Origin: Combretum micranthum
Taxonomy: Eukaryota > Streptophyta > Magnoliopsida > Myrtales > Combretaceae
NCBI GenBank assembly: GCA_024138025.1
Contig: JAMXBD010001045.1
Location: 186,001 to 250,000, forward strand
Direction of reading: 5' to 3'
DNA: 64,000 nucleotides
The position numbers and the translations under genes are program-made. Below are positions 47,761 through 59,775 of the stretch, piece by piece (the first letter of the stretch is position 1; every line of letters begins with the position of its first letter). The notes below the pieces were generated by a model. The model worked only from the letters and a program-made list of their open reading frames with translations, made no database searches and was not told the DNA's origin.

Positions 47761-50700
47761 ATGAAGATAATGGTAGCTGTAAAACGAGTAGTAGACTACG
47801 CTGTCAAAATCCGAGTCAAACCCGACAAGGTAACATCTTTATCCTTGTTCTTTACTTTCTCCTTCATTAAATGCTATTTCTCGGGAACCCCATTCAGAAA
47901 GTTTCCCCTTTTGTGGATATGTATAATATTTAGACGGGAGTTGACACCCAAAACGTGAAGATGTCGATGAACCCGTTTTGTGAGATTGCCTTAGAGGAGG
48001 CTCTCAGGATAAAAGAGTCTGGTCTGGCATCCGAGGTTGTAGCTGTTACGATGGGGGCTTCTCAGTGTGTGGACACTCTCAGGACAGGTTTGGCTATGGG
48101 AGCTGATAGGGGTATACATGTTGAGTATGGTAATGTGTTGTATCCTTTGACTGTTGCTAAGCTCTTGACAGCTCTTGTCCATGTCGAGAAGCCTGGATTA
48201 CTTATTCTGGGGAAACAGGTCAGTTTTCTTTTGTGAAATGAGAAATTTAGTCGATTATAGTATGTTGTGTATTGGAAATTTTGTGGTCACTACAATTGGA
48301 TTCTGTTTATTGACTACCATGGGACCAGTTTGAGCTCATTGATTGCAGATACTTTTTGTCAAACTCTGTTTAGTTTATCAGATGTGATCCTGAAAAATAA
48401 TTATCTCGCTAACCTGCTTATGTGAAAAGGGTAATTGTCACGTACGTAAAGTTTAAGTGTTGATTTGGTATTTGAACATTATTCATTTTGCAACTGTTTG
48501 GATAGTTGGTTTAGTTTTATTTTGGTTTCGTTTTCAAACCAAACTAATACAAATATGATAACATGAAAAAATGATAGTTTTACCCATAACTTGGCACAAT
48601 ACTGATCCGATACTGATAAGCTACCGATACGGATCCAATATAGATAAAAATCCAATAATTCAAACAGGCTTATATTGACTTTGCCAAATTGTATACTTAG
48701 CTACCTATAACTTTACTCCCATATTTATAATCAATTATTTTATCCAGGCGCTATAAATGACTTAAAATATGGCAAATGTGATATCATCCCATGTGATGAT
48801 AATGTACTTTGTTTTCATGGAGGCCGTAGAGAGAACACTAACTGGAAAGTTGTCAAAAAGGATTTTAAATCATTGGTTTTGTCTCAAACTTTGCAATTCT
48901 TTCTATTTCGTGGGGTCTTCTCCTAAGTGAATTTCTGTTAAAGACTTCTGTTCAAAAGTTTGAGATATAGTTATTTTCTTTGCCAATAGTGTTGTTACTG
49001 ATGACGGTTGCCTTGGCTCTAGAAAGGAAGTTTAATCCTTTTTCTTTTCAATTATTTTGGCTAGTATCTCTGTTATAATATTCTTTGCTCATCTGTAGGC
49101 AATTGATGATGATTGCAACCAAACTGGACAGATGGTGGCAGGGCTGCTTAAATGGCCACAAGGAACATTTGCTTCTAAGGTTAGATTTGGTTTTTGCCTG
49201 TTGAGTTGAATGGGAAATATATTACTCTCTCTCGCTTATGGGGCTTCATGGAAATGATGCATCCAATTTTGAGATTTGTTGCTATCAATTTTGGATCCAT
49301 TAGTTGTCCACTGCATGTTCCTTTTGACAATAAGAAAAGGTTCTAGGTTAATCCAAGTGTTTGTCCTTACTATCAGTCGGAAGGTTATTTTGCTGTGATG
49401 TGGGCTAGCTATGAATTATGCAATCACAGTGCTCAGTTCCAAAGCCTTAGGTATAAAAGTTATGGATAACTTTTACTCAATTTCCTTGAAAGTTTGTTGG
49501 CTTGCAGATGGCTAGCCTAGTGTAAGGACATTTAAAATAAGGACCAAGGAGATGCAAATAATCAATTGAACTCCAGCAAAGAAGTTCAAAGAAAAATATA
49601 TTTGCAATTTCACTGTAGTTAGAGTTTTTCTGTCTCCCCTGTCTTGCTCTTGCAGTTGTATATAACTTCCTTTATGTTAATGCAATCATTTTATTACCTA
49701 AAACGAGGTTGTTGCAATTTTGCATAGGGTGACAATAGGAAGCACAAAACCTCTTGTACTGCTTCTTCTAGTTACGGTTAGAAAATTTATTTATGGTTAG
49801 TGTTCTAATCTTCTATTCTTACTGCTAAAATTCTTTTTGTCACAATTTGTATAGTCGATACAGGAGATCATCCTCATGTAAAATGCAAAGCCCTTTCTGA
49901 TTTCTCTGCCAGAAACTTAGTTCACTAGGAAGCGTGTTTTCCTTCCTAGAAATGAACCTCAGACAACTTTTCAGAATACAATACAGTCGATAGACTTAAT
50001 TTATTATCTGGATACGTTAGTTCTCTCCTGTGGGTTTATACATCAGCCTTCCCTGTCATGGACCAATATCAGTTGGAAGACTAACAATGTGCAGATCTGA
50101 AGTTTGGATTTCCTATTCTGATGTCCTGTTAAATTTATAGATAAATCACATATGATTTATTGATGCTGTCGCTATGGTTAAAAGCCTAAGGAAGTGTTAG
50201 TATTTCAAATAAACTTTGCTACATCCGGGTTTAAACTTTTAGATGAATCACTTGTGGCATTGTGGTAGAGCTTGTGGCTTATGCATGCATAGGTTAGAGG
50301 ACAGGAGTAGGTAGAGAGGACCCAGAGTTTGGTTGACCAAAGGAGATTGGTCAAGTCACAACTTAGATCAGTCAACTGAAGTAGTGGTGTTGTTTACTAT
50401 TTTGTAATTTTACTTCCAATTTTGTCTTAACTTGCTCCATACTCATATTGGGATTTATACCTAGCTATGGTATGGTTTTACTGGAGAAAAAGAAGTCCTA
50501 TTTGTACTTCTTTTTTGATATATTGAATTCCGTGCACCACTCCCCATGATTCACCTCGGCTCATCTAGGATTTTTGACATACATATTTTTTCTCTCTTTT
50601 GACTCTTTCCCTCTTCTCTTTACCGTTGACACTGTTGCACTTTGCAATCCAATGTTCAGCACACGATATTAATTGTGGAGTAATCAAATGTTTAAAACCC

Positions 50701-53700
50701 TTTTGCATGAAGGGCCTTTAGCTTGGATATGATGTTAGACGCTTGGTCAAGTTGCATAGATGTTATCATCGTGGAAACATAAGGTTTCTCAGTTAGAGCA
50801 GGATTTGAAGAGTTGACCTTCAAGAGTGCACTACAACAGGAGATGTAATAAAGTTCCAAGGACTTATTTTCAATTTTTCCTATAGGACCATGTGAATAAA
50901 TTCCAGTAATTGGATCTTCTTGTAGTGAGTGAATGCCCAGTGATAATACCCAAACTGAGCAAGATATTTAAACTAATGTTTAAGGCAGAGATAGAAGAGG
51001 TTAAAATTCATTTTCATATGGGGTTGAGCAAGAAGGCTCTACCAGAAGGCATAAGACAAAATAACAAACCCAAGCAAAATCATAAGGAAAATTTCCAAGT
51101 GAGGTGATTAGTGCCAATGGCCTTTTATTTTCCCTTTTTTTTTTGGGGGGGGGTTGGGGTGGGGGTGGGTTTGGGGGGGTGGGGGTGGGTGGGTGGGTGG
51201 GGTTCGGGGTGGGTGGTAAAGTACTACCAATGGCGTTAACCATGTCTAGTTTGTAAATGAGTTGTCGTTGCTTTTACTGCAAAAGAGTTGGACTGATGTC
51301 CTCAATGCAAGTTGGACGAAAGGTGGCTGATGTCCCATTTTCTCATTTTATCTTTCTCTTGGCCCCTCCTCTTGTCCAACAAATTTTGCAGGCCCTCTTT
51401 TAAATCCATTGTGATTGCAATGTTTGCTAAGCATCTCGCCTTTTCCTTGAAGTTTGAAACATGTTTCCACTGCATGGCTAGCCTTTTCACAGTACATACA
51501 CCATAAATTGTTTCAAGGATGCGGTCTCTTTCACCTTCTACCTACAAACTCTCCTTTTTCTCCCTTTCTCTGATCAGCTTGGCTTCTTGTCATCATGGGT
51601 GAGCTTTCCACAGCATAAGCAAATTTAAGCATTATAGTTCTTGGACTTTTCTTTGTGGGAACCAGTGAATAAACCTCTCCTAATGAAGGTGGATTTTTTA
51701 TTCCCAATTTTGCACCATTACTTGATTAAAATTGGCATTCAATCCTGCAAGAAGTTACACTCTCCATCCATTAGTCACATTAGAGCTTGTGTATCCAAGG
51801 CACAATGCATTTCTAATTCCTGATAAGGTACATATCTGAACCACAACACATTTGTAATCTGTATTTACTCAGTAACAGAAATTGACAAATGACAAGATAT
51901 CTAAATCCTTGTGCATATATTGAATATAAGAGCTTCATGGGCTTCTTAATGCATCTTCTCGACATTATCCCATATGTCTTAAGCCACCAGAAAAAACATG
52001 CAATTTTTGTTTGTATCCAGTTACATCTGCCATAACCCTGACATAACTATGGAATCCTCTTTCTTCATCCCAGGCTGAGTATGCTGGACCCTATTTGTCT
52101 AGACCTTTTCCACTGTGGTGACGCAGCTTACTTCAAACCATTTGAGTCCTCCTGAAATAATTTTTGCTCATCGCATCACTAAGATTAGTCCATGTGGAAA
52201 ATGATTGTTTCGTTCATGTTTAGAAATATATTGCAGTTATTAAATAGCCATAGGTTACACAACTAGATAAGAATACAAAACCAAAAGGAAAAAAAAAAAA
52301 AAAAAGAAAAGAAATAGGATAGCTAAATTCTGAAGATACTTTAACCACTAGACAGGACAACGAGATACAGATAGATATACAAGATAAATGAGATGCAACA
52401 CTAATGATCAAACTTCAATAGATAGCTTTGAACACCTTCTAAGTTTGGCCCCCAAAAAAATAAAAGTAATAAGGAATATCTTCTACATGCATGGAAGAGT
52501 GTAGCATTATTTGTTCATTAAAGGAATCTATCTCTGCAAGAGATCAAGAGTCAGGCTTGGTATCTTCTTGCACTGTCTTGGACAGGACTGTGCTCCTTGA
52601 TAGAGTGGACATGATACCGACCATTTATTTGGCTATCAAATGATTGTGCTTCTTCATTTAGAAACAATTTTATGCACCCGTGGCCAAAAGAACCAAAAAC
52701 ATCTTTTAATTGAATTTTGGCATTTTCATTTTTAGTGGAGTTTGTTGGACTCCACCATACTTTACCAGATAAAATTTTATGTGACAGCTTTGCCAGTTAC
52801 CATTTTGGTCAACATTATTCATATATCAAGTGTGTTGGTTGTATTAAACACACTTCTAAAACTTAGCAGTCTGTTTTTGCATAAAAAGTGATGGAGATTC
52901 AGAAGATCTTCAATCGTCTTTTGTTCTTAGCAAACAGTTATTGCATTATCTTGACAAACTTACATGTGCCCTTTAGTAGGTTATTTTAGACAAAGAAAAG
53001 CAAACTGCAACTGTGGACAGAGAGGTGGATGGTGGGATTGAAACGTTATGTTTGGACCTTCCAGCTGTAATTACGTAAGTCTTGTTTCTATTTTGAAGCA
53101 TGGTTCCATGATTACTGTTCTCATGGTAGGTTATATGTGGTTCTTGAAAGAAGTAAAATTCCTCGATTTTGTTTCATTGTGTTCTTCCTATGGGGTTTTA
53201 TGTAGATTGAAAAATAGCTTTTTCTTCAGATTGGCATTAATGGTATCGCATTTTTAACATCAATGACCTCATGGCATTCTGTTTGTTGCCGCTTGCATTG
53301 CACAGGCACCTTTAATTCCTCTTTGGAAAAAACTATTGATCTGCCTCTGCCTTTGCTTGATATCGGAAAAAGTGTTTACCAGAGTCCATTAGAGCCGTGT
53401 GAATGTTTCGATCTTCTTGCTGATGTAGCCTTATCTGACTGTTTGACTAATGTAAATGATGTTTTAAAATTTGCAGCACTGACTTGAGACTCAATCAACC
53501 AAGGTATGCAACTCTCCCAAATATAATGAAAGCCAAATCAAAGGTCATCAAGAAATATACTCCACAAGATTTGAATGTCGAAGTCAAGTCTGATTTAGAG
53601 GTTGTTCAAGTAACCGAGCCTCCTCAGAGGAAGGCGGGGGTTATTCTTTCTTCTGTCAACGAGTTGATTGACAGGCTTAAAAACGAAGCTCGTGTCATCT

Positions 53701-53702
53701 GA
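47761..53702 (+). CDS. ETFB: Electron transfer flavoprotein subunit beta, mitochondrial
   Basis: Five exons: 47761-47829, 47934-48218, 49099-49179, 52980-53074, 53477-53702. All introns are GT-AG, and together they encode 251 residues, the usual ETF-beta length. ETF is a soluble FAD/AMP-binding alpha-beta dimer in the mitochondrial matrix. It takes electrons from dehydrogenases (in plants isovaleryl-CoA and 2-hydroxyglutarate dehydrogenases) and passes them to ETF:ubiquinone oxidoreductase. Hallmarks: [20 protein letters not shown] start; [36 protein letters not shown] (around residues 60-80); [29 protein letters not shown]; and the dehydrogenase recognition loop [14 protein letters not shown] (residues 186-199), whose lysines are methylated in mammals. 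No damage seen. The N-terminus lacks a cleavable-looking presequence, as in other ETF-beta proteins. Intron 3 is unusually long because of inserted repeats. Confidence 0.97.
48480..48675. repeat. Possible MITE in ETFB intron 2
   Basis: CAACTGTTTGGATAGTTGG (48491-48509) faces CCAATAATTCAAACAGGC (48650-48667) as an imperfect inverted repeat about 180 bp apart. Low complexity; tentative. Confidence 0.4.
51145..51216 (+). repeat. G-rich tract with many G3-G9 runs in ETFB intron 3
   Basis: More than ten runs of three or more G separated by one to four T or other bases (for example GGGGGTGGGTGGGTGGGTGG) on the sense strand. This meets the usual pattern for DNA and RNA G-quadruplexes. It follows a T10 tract. 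Confidence 0.9.
51270..51830 (-). pseudogene. Copia gag remnant, antisense within ETFB intron 3
   Basis: On the - strand, in shifting frames: [15 protein letters not shown] (51800-51760), [20 protein letters not shown] (about 51710-51630), then a zinc knuckle [20 protein letters not shown] (about 51495-51435) with all CCHC positions present. This is the order in Copia Gag (UBN2-type domain then knuckle). A faint earlier segment (AKDIWDNV, near 51970) may extend it. Stops and shifts make it a relic. It appears to be an old insertion tolerated inside the intron. Confidence 0.7.
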
Positions 53703-53830
53703 ATGCTTCACTTTTCTCACCCACAAACTGCTTTACAGACTAGTTCAGTAGTTCTTTCAAAACCCAAATGCCAAATGCAGTACATAGAATAAAATACACT
53801 AGTATTCCATCCTCAATAAATCATGTTTTA
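53703..53830 (+). other. ETFB 3' untranslated region with poly(A) signals
   Basis: AATAAA motifs at 53789 and about 53815, 90-115 bp after the stop codon, in AT-rich DNA. Standard position for plant near-upstream elements. Confidence 0.6.
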
Positions 53831-54877
53831 CCTTAGCTGCAGTACATGTTTATTTTTTTTTTCTTTCCCCCTTTTCTATATATATGCACACTTGCACAGA
53901 GCAGTCATGATGATGATATGATTAAATAAAGCTCGACTATAAAAGTGTTTGTCCCGAGCACGTCCTTTTTTGATTACTTAACCAAAAACAACTTTATCAT
54001 TGTTTTTCAGTTTTGGGCATATCTCCACCTGAAGAAAAATAATATATTGTGTGACAGATCCTTTTTTCGTTGGGAAAGTTATTTTTTTTTAATGATATTC
54101 TTGTGTTGTATTTGTGTATTCTAAATAGTGGACAACATAAAAATTATTGTCCAATACTATGTTAAATGTAGTACAAATGATAATGTGTTAATTTTTTTTT
54201 TTTTTTTCTGTTCTGTTCTTACAATAAAATGATAATAATACTAGTGAGACTACACTCTGACTCGTTAAATTACTCAAAAACCTATCCATAGTTTTTTTTT
54301 TTTTTTTTCTCTCTTGCCTCGTTTCCCCACCTTTCAACCAATTTTTTAACCTTATTTAAACCCTTTCGAGCAGCCTCTGTCACATGGAGAATAACATAAT
54401 ATGCTGCTCTATGGCCAAACGGAAGGTGTGTTCAAGAGAATCATGCCATGCATTATCATACAACCGTCATGAGTCTCCAAAAAATTATCAATATTACATC
54501 ATTTTTAAATTGACAGGACAATCGTTAATTTTAAACAGTAAAATATATTGTTCAATTTTACCATGAAAATGCAGTTACTCTGCAGCCATAGTGAACAAAT
54601 CCCCATAATCGCCAAACAAATGTCAAGAATCCAACAACTACACTAGTGGAAAGCTAGTTCTACGCTGTGTTTGGTAATGCTAACATCGAAGGAAAAGAAA
54701 AGAAGTAAGTGGAAACATCATGTTTCGATTTTTAAAATGAAAAGAAAAATAGGAGAAATCAGTAGAAATCCACAAAAATGTGGTGCGCATTCTTTTCTAT
54801 CAAAAAAAAAAAAAAAAAAAAAGGGGGTGAAAATGAAAGGAAATGAAGAGAAAACAAAATAAAGTTATAAAAATATC
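53831..54877. other. Intergenic DNA
   Basis: No gene recognised; several poly-T/poly-A runs (54190-54209, 54292-54309, 54801-54820). Confidence 0.6.
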
Positions 54878-55751
54878 TAGGGCTGTTCGTTGAACTGAAC
54901 CAAATCGAATTGAACTAACCGTAAAGTACTGTTCTTTTATGTTTTGGTTTGGTTCACAAAGAATATAAACGGTTACGATTTAGTTTGAGAGATCTAACCG
55001 AACTAAACTGTTTGAACCCAAATCAAACCGCTTCACATTGAAAAAAAAAAAAAAGCCATTTGATCTATTTATAATTCTTAAACATTAGATATTAAAGTCA
55101 TATATGACATTTTATTCTAATATCATATATATATTAGTATATTAGAATAGACTTGAAATAGAATCGTAATTTTGAATTCCAATACCATTCTTGCATTTAG
55201 ATAAATCCTTGAATGAGAATTAAGTCATATTTCAATTTGTAGATTTATTAGAATATAATTTATAACTTTAAACTAATTAGTACAACAGAAATTTAAATAC
55301 ATAATCAGGGAATAATATCATAAATAAACATGGAATTAATGCCAAAGATTGATTTTCTTAGTTAGTGTTATAAATTTATAAGAATATATGTTACTTTAAA
55401 TTCATAATATAAAATGTTTTTAGGACGGGATAATATGTACATTTGAAATTATTAAATATACAACCCGATATAATGATAAGTGACTTTAATTCTAGCACAA
55501 CGTTACTCAATCTAAACATTTTTTTCTTGAGAACTCAAATGATTATTAATATTATTAATTAGAATTACATGCTTGTAATTGCGGTTCAAATCGAACTAAA
55601 CTAAATTGAACCGTATTCAAAGTGGTTTGGTTCAAGACCCTGAAATATTATAAGTGGTTTGGTTCATTGAGGAATTAAACAAAATCATTTCTAATGTGGT
55701 TCGGTTCGGTTCAACCATGAACGGAACCAAACTGAACCATAAACACCCCTA
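54878..55751. mobile_element. Non-autonomous hAT element (874 bp)
   Basis: Left end TAGGGCTGTTCGTTGAACTG; right end, read on the - strand, TAGGGGTGTTTATGGTTCAG. The inverted ends match the TAGGGGTGTTCA-type terminus of plant hAT elements. Flanks AAAATATC and AAAATACC form an 8-bp target duplication with one mismatch. Both ends carry several GGTTTGGTTC/GAACCAAACC subterminal motifs, while the middle is AT-rich and non-coding. Confidence 0.85.
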
Positions 55752-56070
55752 AAAATACCCTTAGAAACAAGGGTAAGTTTAAAAAGCATTGAATATATTA
55801 GTCTATTTATACTGTTGTTTTATCTTATTTTCTTCTATTTCCATACTAACAATCCAAATAGAAAATATAATTTTTCTCCTCTTTCATCTCTTTTCATTTC
55901 TTTTCTTTTCAATTGATTTCCATTTTTTTTTTATTTATGCATTGTATTAGATTGTCAAACACATAATCAATGTCTCTCTAAAGCCTTCCTACTTCCCCCA
56001 TTTCCCCACCACCCATAACTAACTTTTCCTCATCTTGTTAAAAAAATAAAAAATTTAAAGCATAATCAAG
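55752..56070. other. Intergenic DNA
   Basis: AT-rich; no gene or clear repeat. Confidence 0.55.
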
Positions 56071-58170
56071 ATTGACCACTTATTGTGATCAAGAATCTAT
56101 TGATGAGGCTAATGTTGATGAATTATGTGAACCTTCTGCATTGGATTGTAATGCTTTAGCTATTGTAACAGTTCAAGGATCGAACCTTAATCTTTTGGAT
56201 TCTAATCATAAAATCCAATTGGATTCTAACGCATATAAGGGGACTTTTTTTAACGATTCATTAGAAGATATGGAGGATAATGGTCACGATTTTGATTCAT
56301 CTAATCAATGACATGCAACTAAATCGATTGATCAACCAAGGTGTAAGGTTGTCAATTTCTCAAAAGCAGAAAAAATGTGCATCAACTGTGGAAGCAAGCA
56401 CTTATAATTAAAGTCTATGGCTTATCTCTAGGTTACAAGAACTTACATGCAAGGCTTAAAAAACTTTGGGCAATTGGGGATTTCACAATGATTGGCTTAG
56501 GATAAGGTTATTATGCTATTATTTTTATAACCCCAAAAGATCTTAAACTTCTCCTTTGAGACGGACCCTAGTTCTTCAATGGTCACACCTATTCATAAAT
56601 GGGAGATGAATTTTAAATCATCTATAGCTAAATTTGACTCTGTGGTTATCTAGGTTCATTTAAAGAACTACCTTTGAAGTATTATGCCCCTCTATACAAC
56701 ATATTTAAGATGCTATCAAGCCATTGATATGCATCGATACTTATAGGGTTACTACAAAAAGAGCCAAATTTGCAAGAAGCAGTGTTTAAGTAAACATGCA
56801 TGCTCCTTTGACTCTTTCTATTGAAATTGAGGGACAAAGTATCTTATTTTTATATAAAGGATTACGCTCTATGTGTTATAAGAGTGGATATCTTAGACAT
56901 AAAATTAATATATGTCTCCAAGTTAAGATGCAAGATGTACAAAACACTATAGAGGAAGGAGTTGGAAAACTTGGAACGATGCTCGGTCAAGTCATGCCAC
57001 CTTACTGATGGAAACAAAAGGATCAACACTGCATGCACAGATACATCTAAGGAGCAGTATGGAGATTGGATCTTCGTCCAATCCGAGACAAGGTCTTCCA
57101 CGTGCAAAATTTTTTTTAATAAAAAAATCCCCTTAGTAAATCCTCTAGAGTAAATGTTCAATAACGAATACAAGTGAAGATAAACATGTTAGTAGTTTTA
57201 ACTCTAATCATTCTAATAGAAAACTTCAAGAATTAGAGATAGAAGAGTTATTATTTTGGCAACATCATCTAATCATTTGAGATATGCTAGAGATATAGAT
57301 TTAGATGCTTGTAAAACAAAGTAGAATGAGGATTTTATATTTAAATTGCCTCCCTTAGTGCAAAATCTTCTCAATAAGCTACCAAAACACTTTCTCTAGA
57401 AAATTTGGTAAGACTTAAGGGTTCTCATATATAAAAAAATTTCACTTACTTTCAAGATGAGAATCATATATTCTTCAAGGATCATTATCTTCAGACCGTT
57501 TTTCACATGCATCAAATGAGGTACATCCAAGAATTTTATGTCCTCTTATCCATTTGCCAAGAATAAGGATCTTTATGGCTCAGTAGGAAAATCAAAGTGT
57601 TAAGGATGTCCCTAAAGAAAGCCTATTGAACAACCTCTTTATGGTGGAATTTCACATTGTGTTCACCACAACAGTTTCGAATCAAAATTTTTATCCCAAT
57701 GCATTCATGGAAAGCTAGACTCCAACATGCTTATTGATGACTCAACTAATAGTCCAAAACAAGATAATTGTATCTAACTTCACCATGCTAGCAGGGTTGT
57801 AAGTGACTCTTAATGTGCTAAGGATACTACTACTTCCAAATAATGGAGAGGAAGCAATGGCATATTTTTTCTCTAAAAGAGCACCTAGGTCTATTCCTTT
57901 TGAAATTTAAAAGGTTTCCATTTGGGGTTTACCATCAAATACTATAGAGTTTCAAAGTTAGCCACCTTAACTTATCATCTACAAACTTTTAAGAGGCCAA
58001 TTAAAATACTAATTAGGGATATTAGGGTGTAAATGCATAAAGGAAACAACAGGCTATTCAAACTACTATATAAGTTATGCAACAAGATACAGTTAGGTTA
58101 CTTGAAACCAAGATGAATGTTGAAACTCATTATTGTATTCAACATGCTATGCTTTTGCTAGGGTATTATG
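56071..58170 (+). pseudogene. L1-type LINE: ORF1 and start of ORF2, degenerate
   Basis: In one frame with stops, 56408-56570 reads IVKVYGLSLGYKNLHARLKK, LWAIGDFTMIGLG and DGPXFFNGH: the DUF4283 domain of plant L1 ORF1. It continues with WVHLKELPLKYYAPLYN-like sequence (56640-56700) and a decayed CCHC knuckle region (MCYKSGYLRHKINICL, near 56868-56915) preceded by IEIEGQSILFLYKGL. GDWIFVQSE (57060) fits the usual post-knuckle motif. At 58088-58165, VRLLETKMNVETHYCIQ matches the first endonuclease motif (LETK) of ORF2. 56072-56311 is an open acidic segment I cannot place. The element is dead. Confidence 0.75.
58166..58170 (+). repeat. Target-site duplication TTATG (left)
   Basis: Identical to 59574-59578 on the other side of the solo LTR. 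Confidence 0.85.
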
Positions 58171-59573
58171 TGTTGGTGATTGTGTCTTAGTCCAATTACT
58201 GGATGTTATCATTCATAAACATTTCTATTATATTGTTTGCATGTTTACTTTATAATAGGATCCGTGAATAATTTAATTATTCTAAATGTCCTTAGATGCT
58301 CATTATTGTGGGAACAATAATGAATTAAATCTAATATGGGGTTTGATTGATAATCATGGGATGTTTATTTGTATGGAGATAGAAATCAAACCCATAGATA
58401 CATGTTAGAGAACTATGTACTGGACTGACCCAATATGAGATCACTACATGGATTTATGTCATAAGTGATTTTTAAAATAACAATGTCATCATATTCTTAT
58501 ACCTGAAATCACTATGGATTCCAACATGAGGAACATTGTGTTTTAACTCAATCAAATATTATCTTTAACCGGATGATAATAAAGGTTGAGATTGTACATA
58601 ATATAAATCATGTAGAGTAAGTTGAGTGATTAAGATGAGATTTGTCCCTCTCATTATGAGACAAATATCTATGAGCCCCTCAATAAGTGAAACTAAGGAA
58701 TGCATGGTTGTGCTCAAATGAATTGATAGTATGATCAATTTCATTTGTTTTATCAGTTTACTTGGAAATCGAGAAATGATAAGATTGAATAGTATAAGGA
58801 TGACTCTATCAATATCTTATGTTCAATCTAGATATCATGTGACAAAAGGATAATGACATAAGTTATGGATTAGGTAAAAATCGGATCATCGATCTTCACT
58901 TAATTTAGGTAAACACTTATGTTTTGTTGACCAAAATGGTTTTAGATCAACTGCCAATATTAAGTGAACCTACAGGGTCACACACAAAAGAACGAGCTAA
59001 AAGGGTTGTGGACTAAATTTAAAGTCTTATAGGAATAATAATTTATTATTATTAAGAATAATAATAAATTATTACATTGTTATGTGCAGTAATTATATTT
59101 TATGAAATATTATCCTTAATTAGATTAAGGGGCACTAATGTCATTACTCATGTAAAATGACATTAGTATAAAAGGAACATAAAGAGGTCTCTCTAGGGTT
59201 AACGACTTGTTTGTCAACATTAGACTAGCAGAGAAAATCTGCAAACCCTACAAGAGAGAAACACAAAGAGCCGTGTATGAAAATCCCAATATTATCTAGA
59301 AATGTTCGAGATCACGCTAGCACGAGAAGGATCCTTTTTGAAGGAGTGTTCATTCGTGTGGATACCGTAGAGGGTATTGTGAATTTGTGATACTTACAGA
59401 TCCGATCTACAAATTGATTTCAAGTTTCAAGCTTTTAAAATGTATGAAATCAAATTATTTGTTTTTGTTTTAATCTAATCAATGCACATGGATACTGGGT
59501 TAGGGTTTTCTTTTTGAATTCCGCTACGAAAGATTTGATCTTTATAATTTTTAAATCCTATGGAAACCCAACA
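58171..59573 (+). mobile_element. Solo Copia LTR (1,403 bp) inserted in the LINE
   Basis: Starts TGTTGGTGATTG and ends GGAAACCCAACA, with TGTTGG/CCAACA inverted termini, and is flanked by perfect TTATG duplications. It contains a core promoter-like AGTATAAAAGGAAC (59165-59178), then a leader-like region with AGAGAGAAACACAAAGAGCC and, near its end, CCGCTACGAAAGATTTGATC. These resemble long Copia LTRs of the Tork/Angela kind. No internal gag-pol remains. LINE ORF2 sequence resumes directly after it. Confidence 0.88.
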
Positions 59574-59775
59574 TTATGGATAATCTACAAATTGTCATGG
59601 TGGGGGGATTTTGTTATTCTATCAGACTAATATCATATGGTTGAAGTGCAATCCTCTCAAGATTTGCATGTCTTTGTGCAGGTTAATCCTAATGAAACTC
59701 CTTAGTTTTTTACTTTTGTCTATACAAGTAAAAATTTTGAATGAGAGCATGCTTCTATAGGATTGGCTAAGAATG
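59574..59775 (+). pseudogene. LINE ORF2 endonuclease, middle piece
   Basis: After the solo LTR the frame reads VEVQSSQDLHVFVQVNPNET followed by FFTFVYTSKNF with a few stops, matching the 'V....Q.IH..V....w.fT.vY' region of plant L1 endonuclease. This shows that the solo LTR split a LINE. Confidence 0.7.

Larger units (their letters stand above)
49180..52979 (+). other. ETFB intron 3 (3.8 kb)
   Basis: Donor AAG|GTTAGA, acceptor TAGTAG|GTTATT. The 49.2-51.1 kb part has no recognised feature. It then holds a G-rich tract and an antisense Copia remnant, described separately. Exons on both sides keep frame, so splicing across 3.8 kb must work for the gene to function. Confidence 0.85.

Noticed and set aside
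40193..47786. An LTR retrotransposon with 625-bp LTRs
   Set aside because: The 'LTRs' contain the ETFB start codon and leader and lack TG..CA ends, primer site and polypurine tract. The interior encodes MuDR transposase and PMD, not gag-pol.
47991..48182. Minus-strand ORF within ETFB exon 2
   Set aside because: A shadow of the coding exon.
54671..54862. Lys-rich ORF at 54.7 kb
   Set aside because: Ends in a poly-A derived lysine run and shows no domain; composition artefact.
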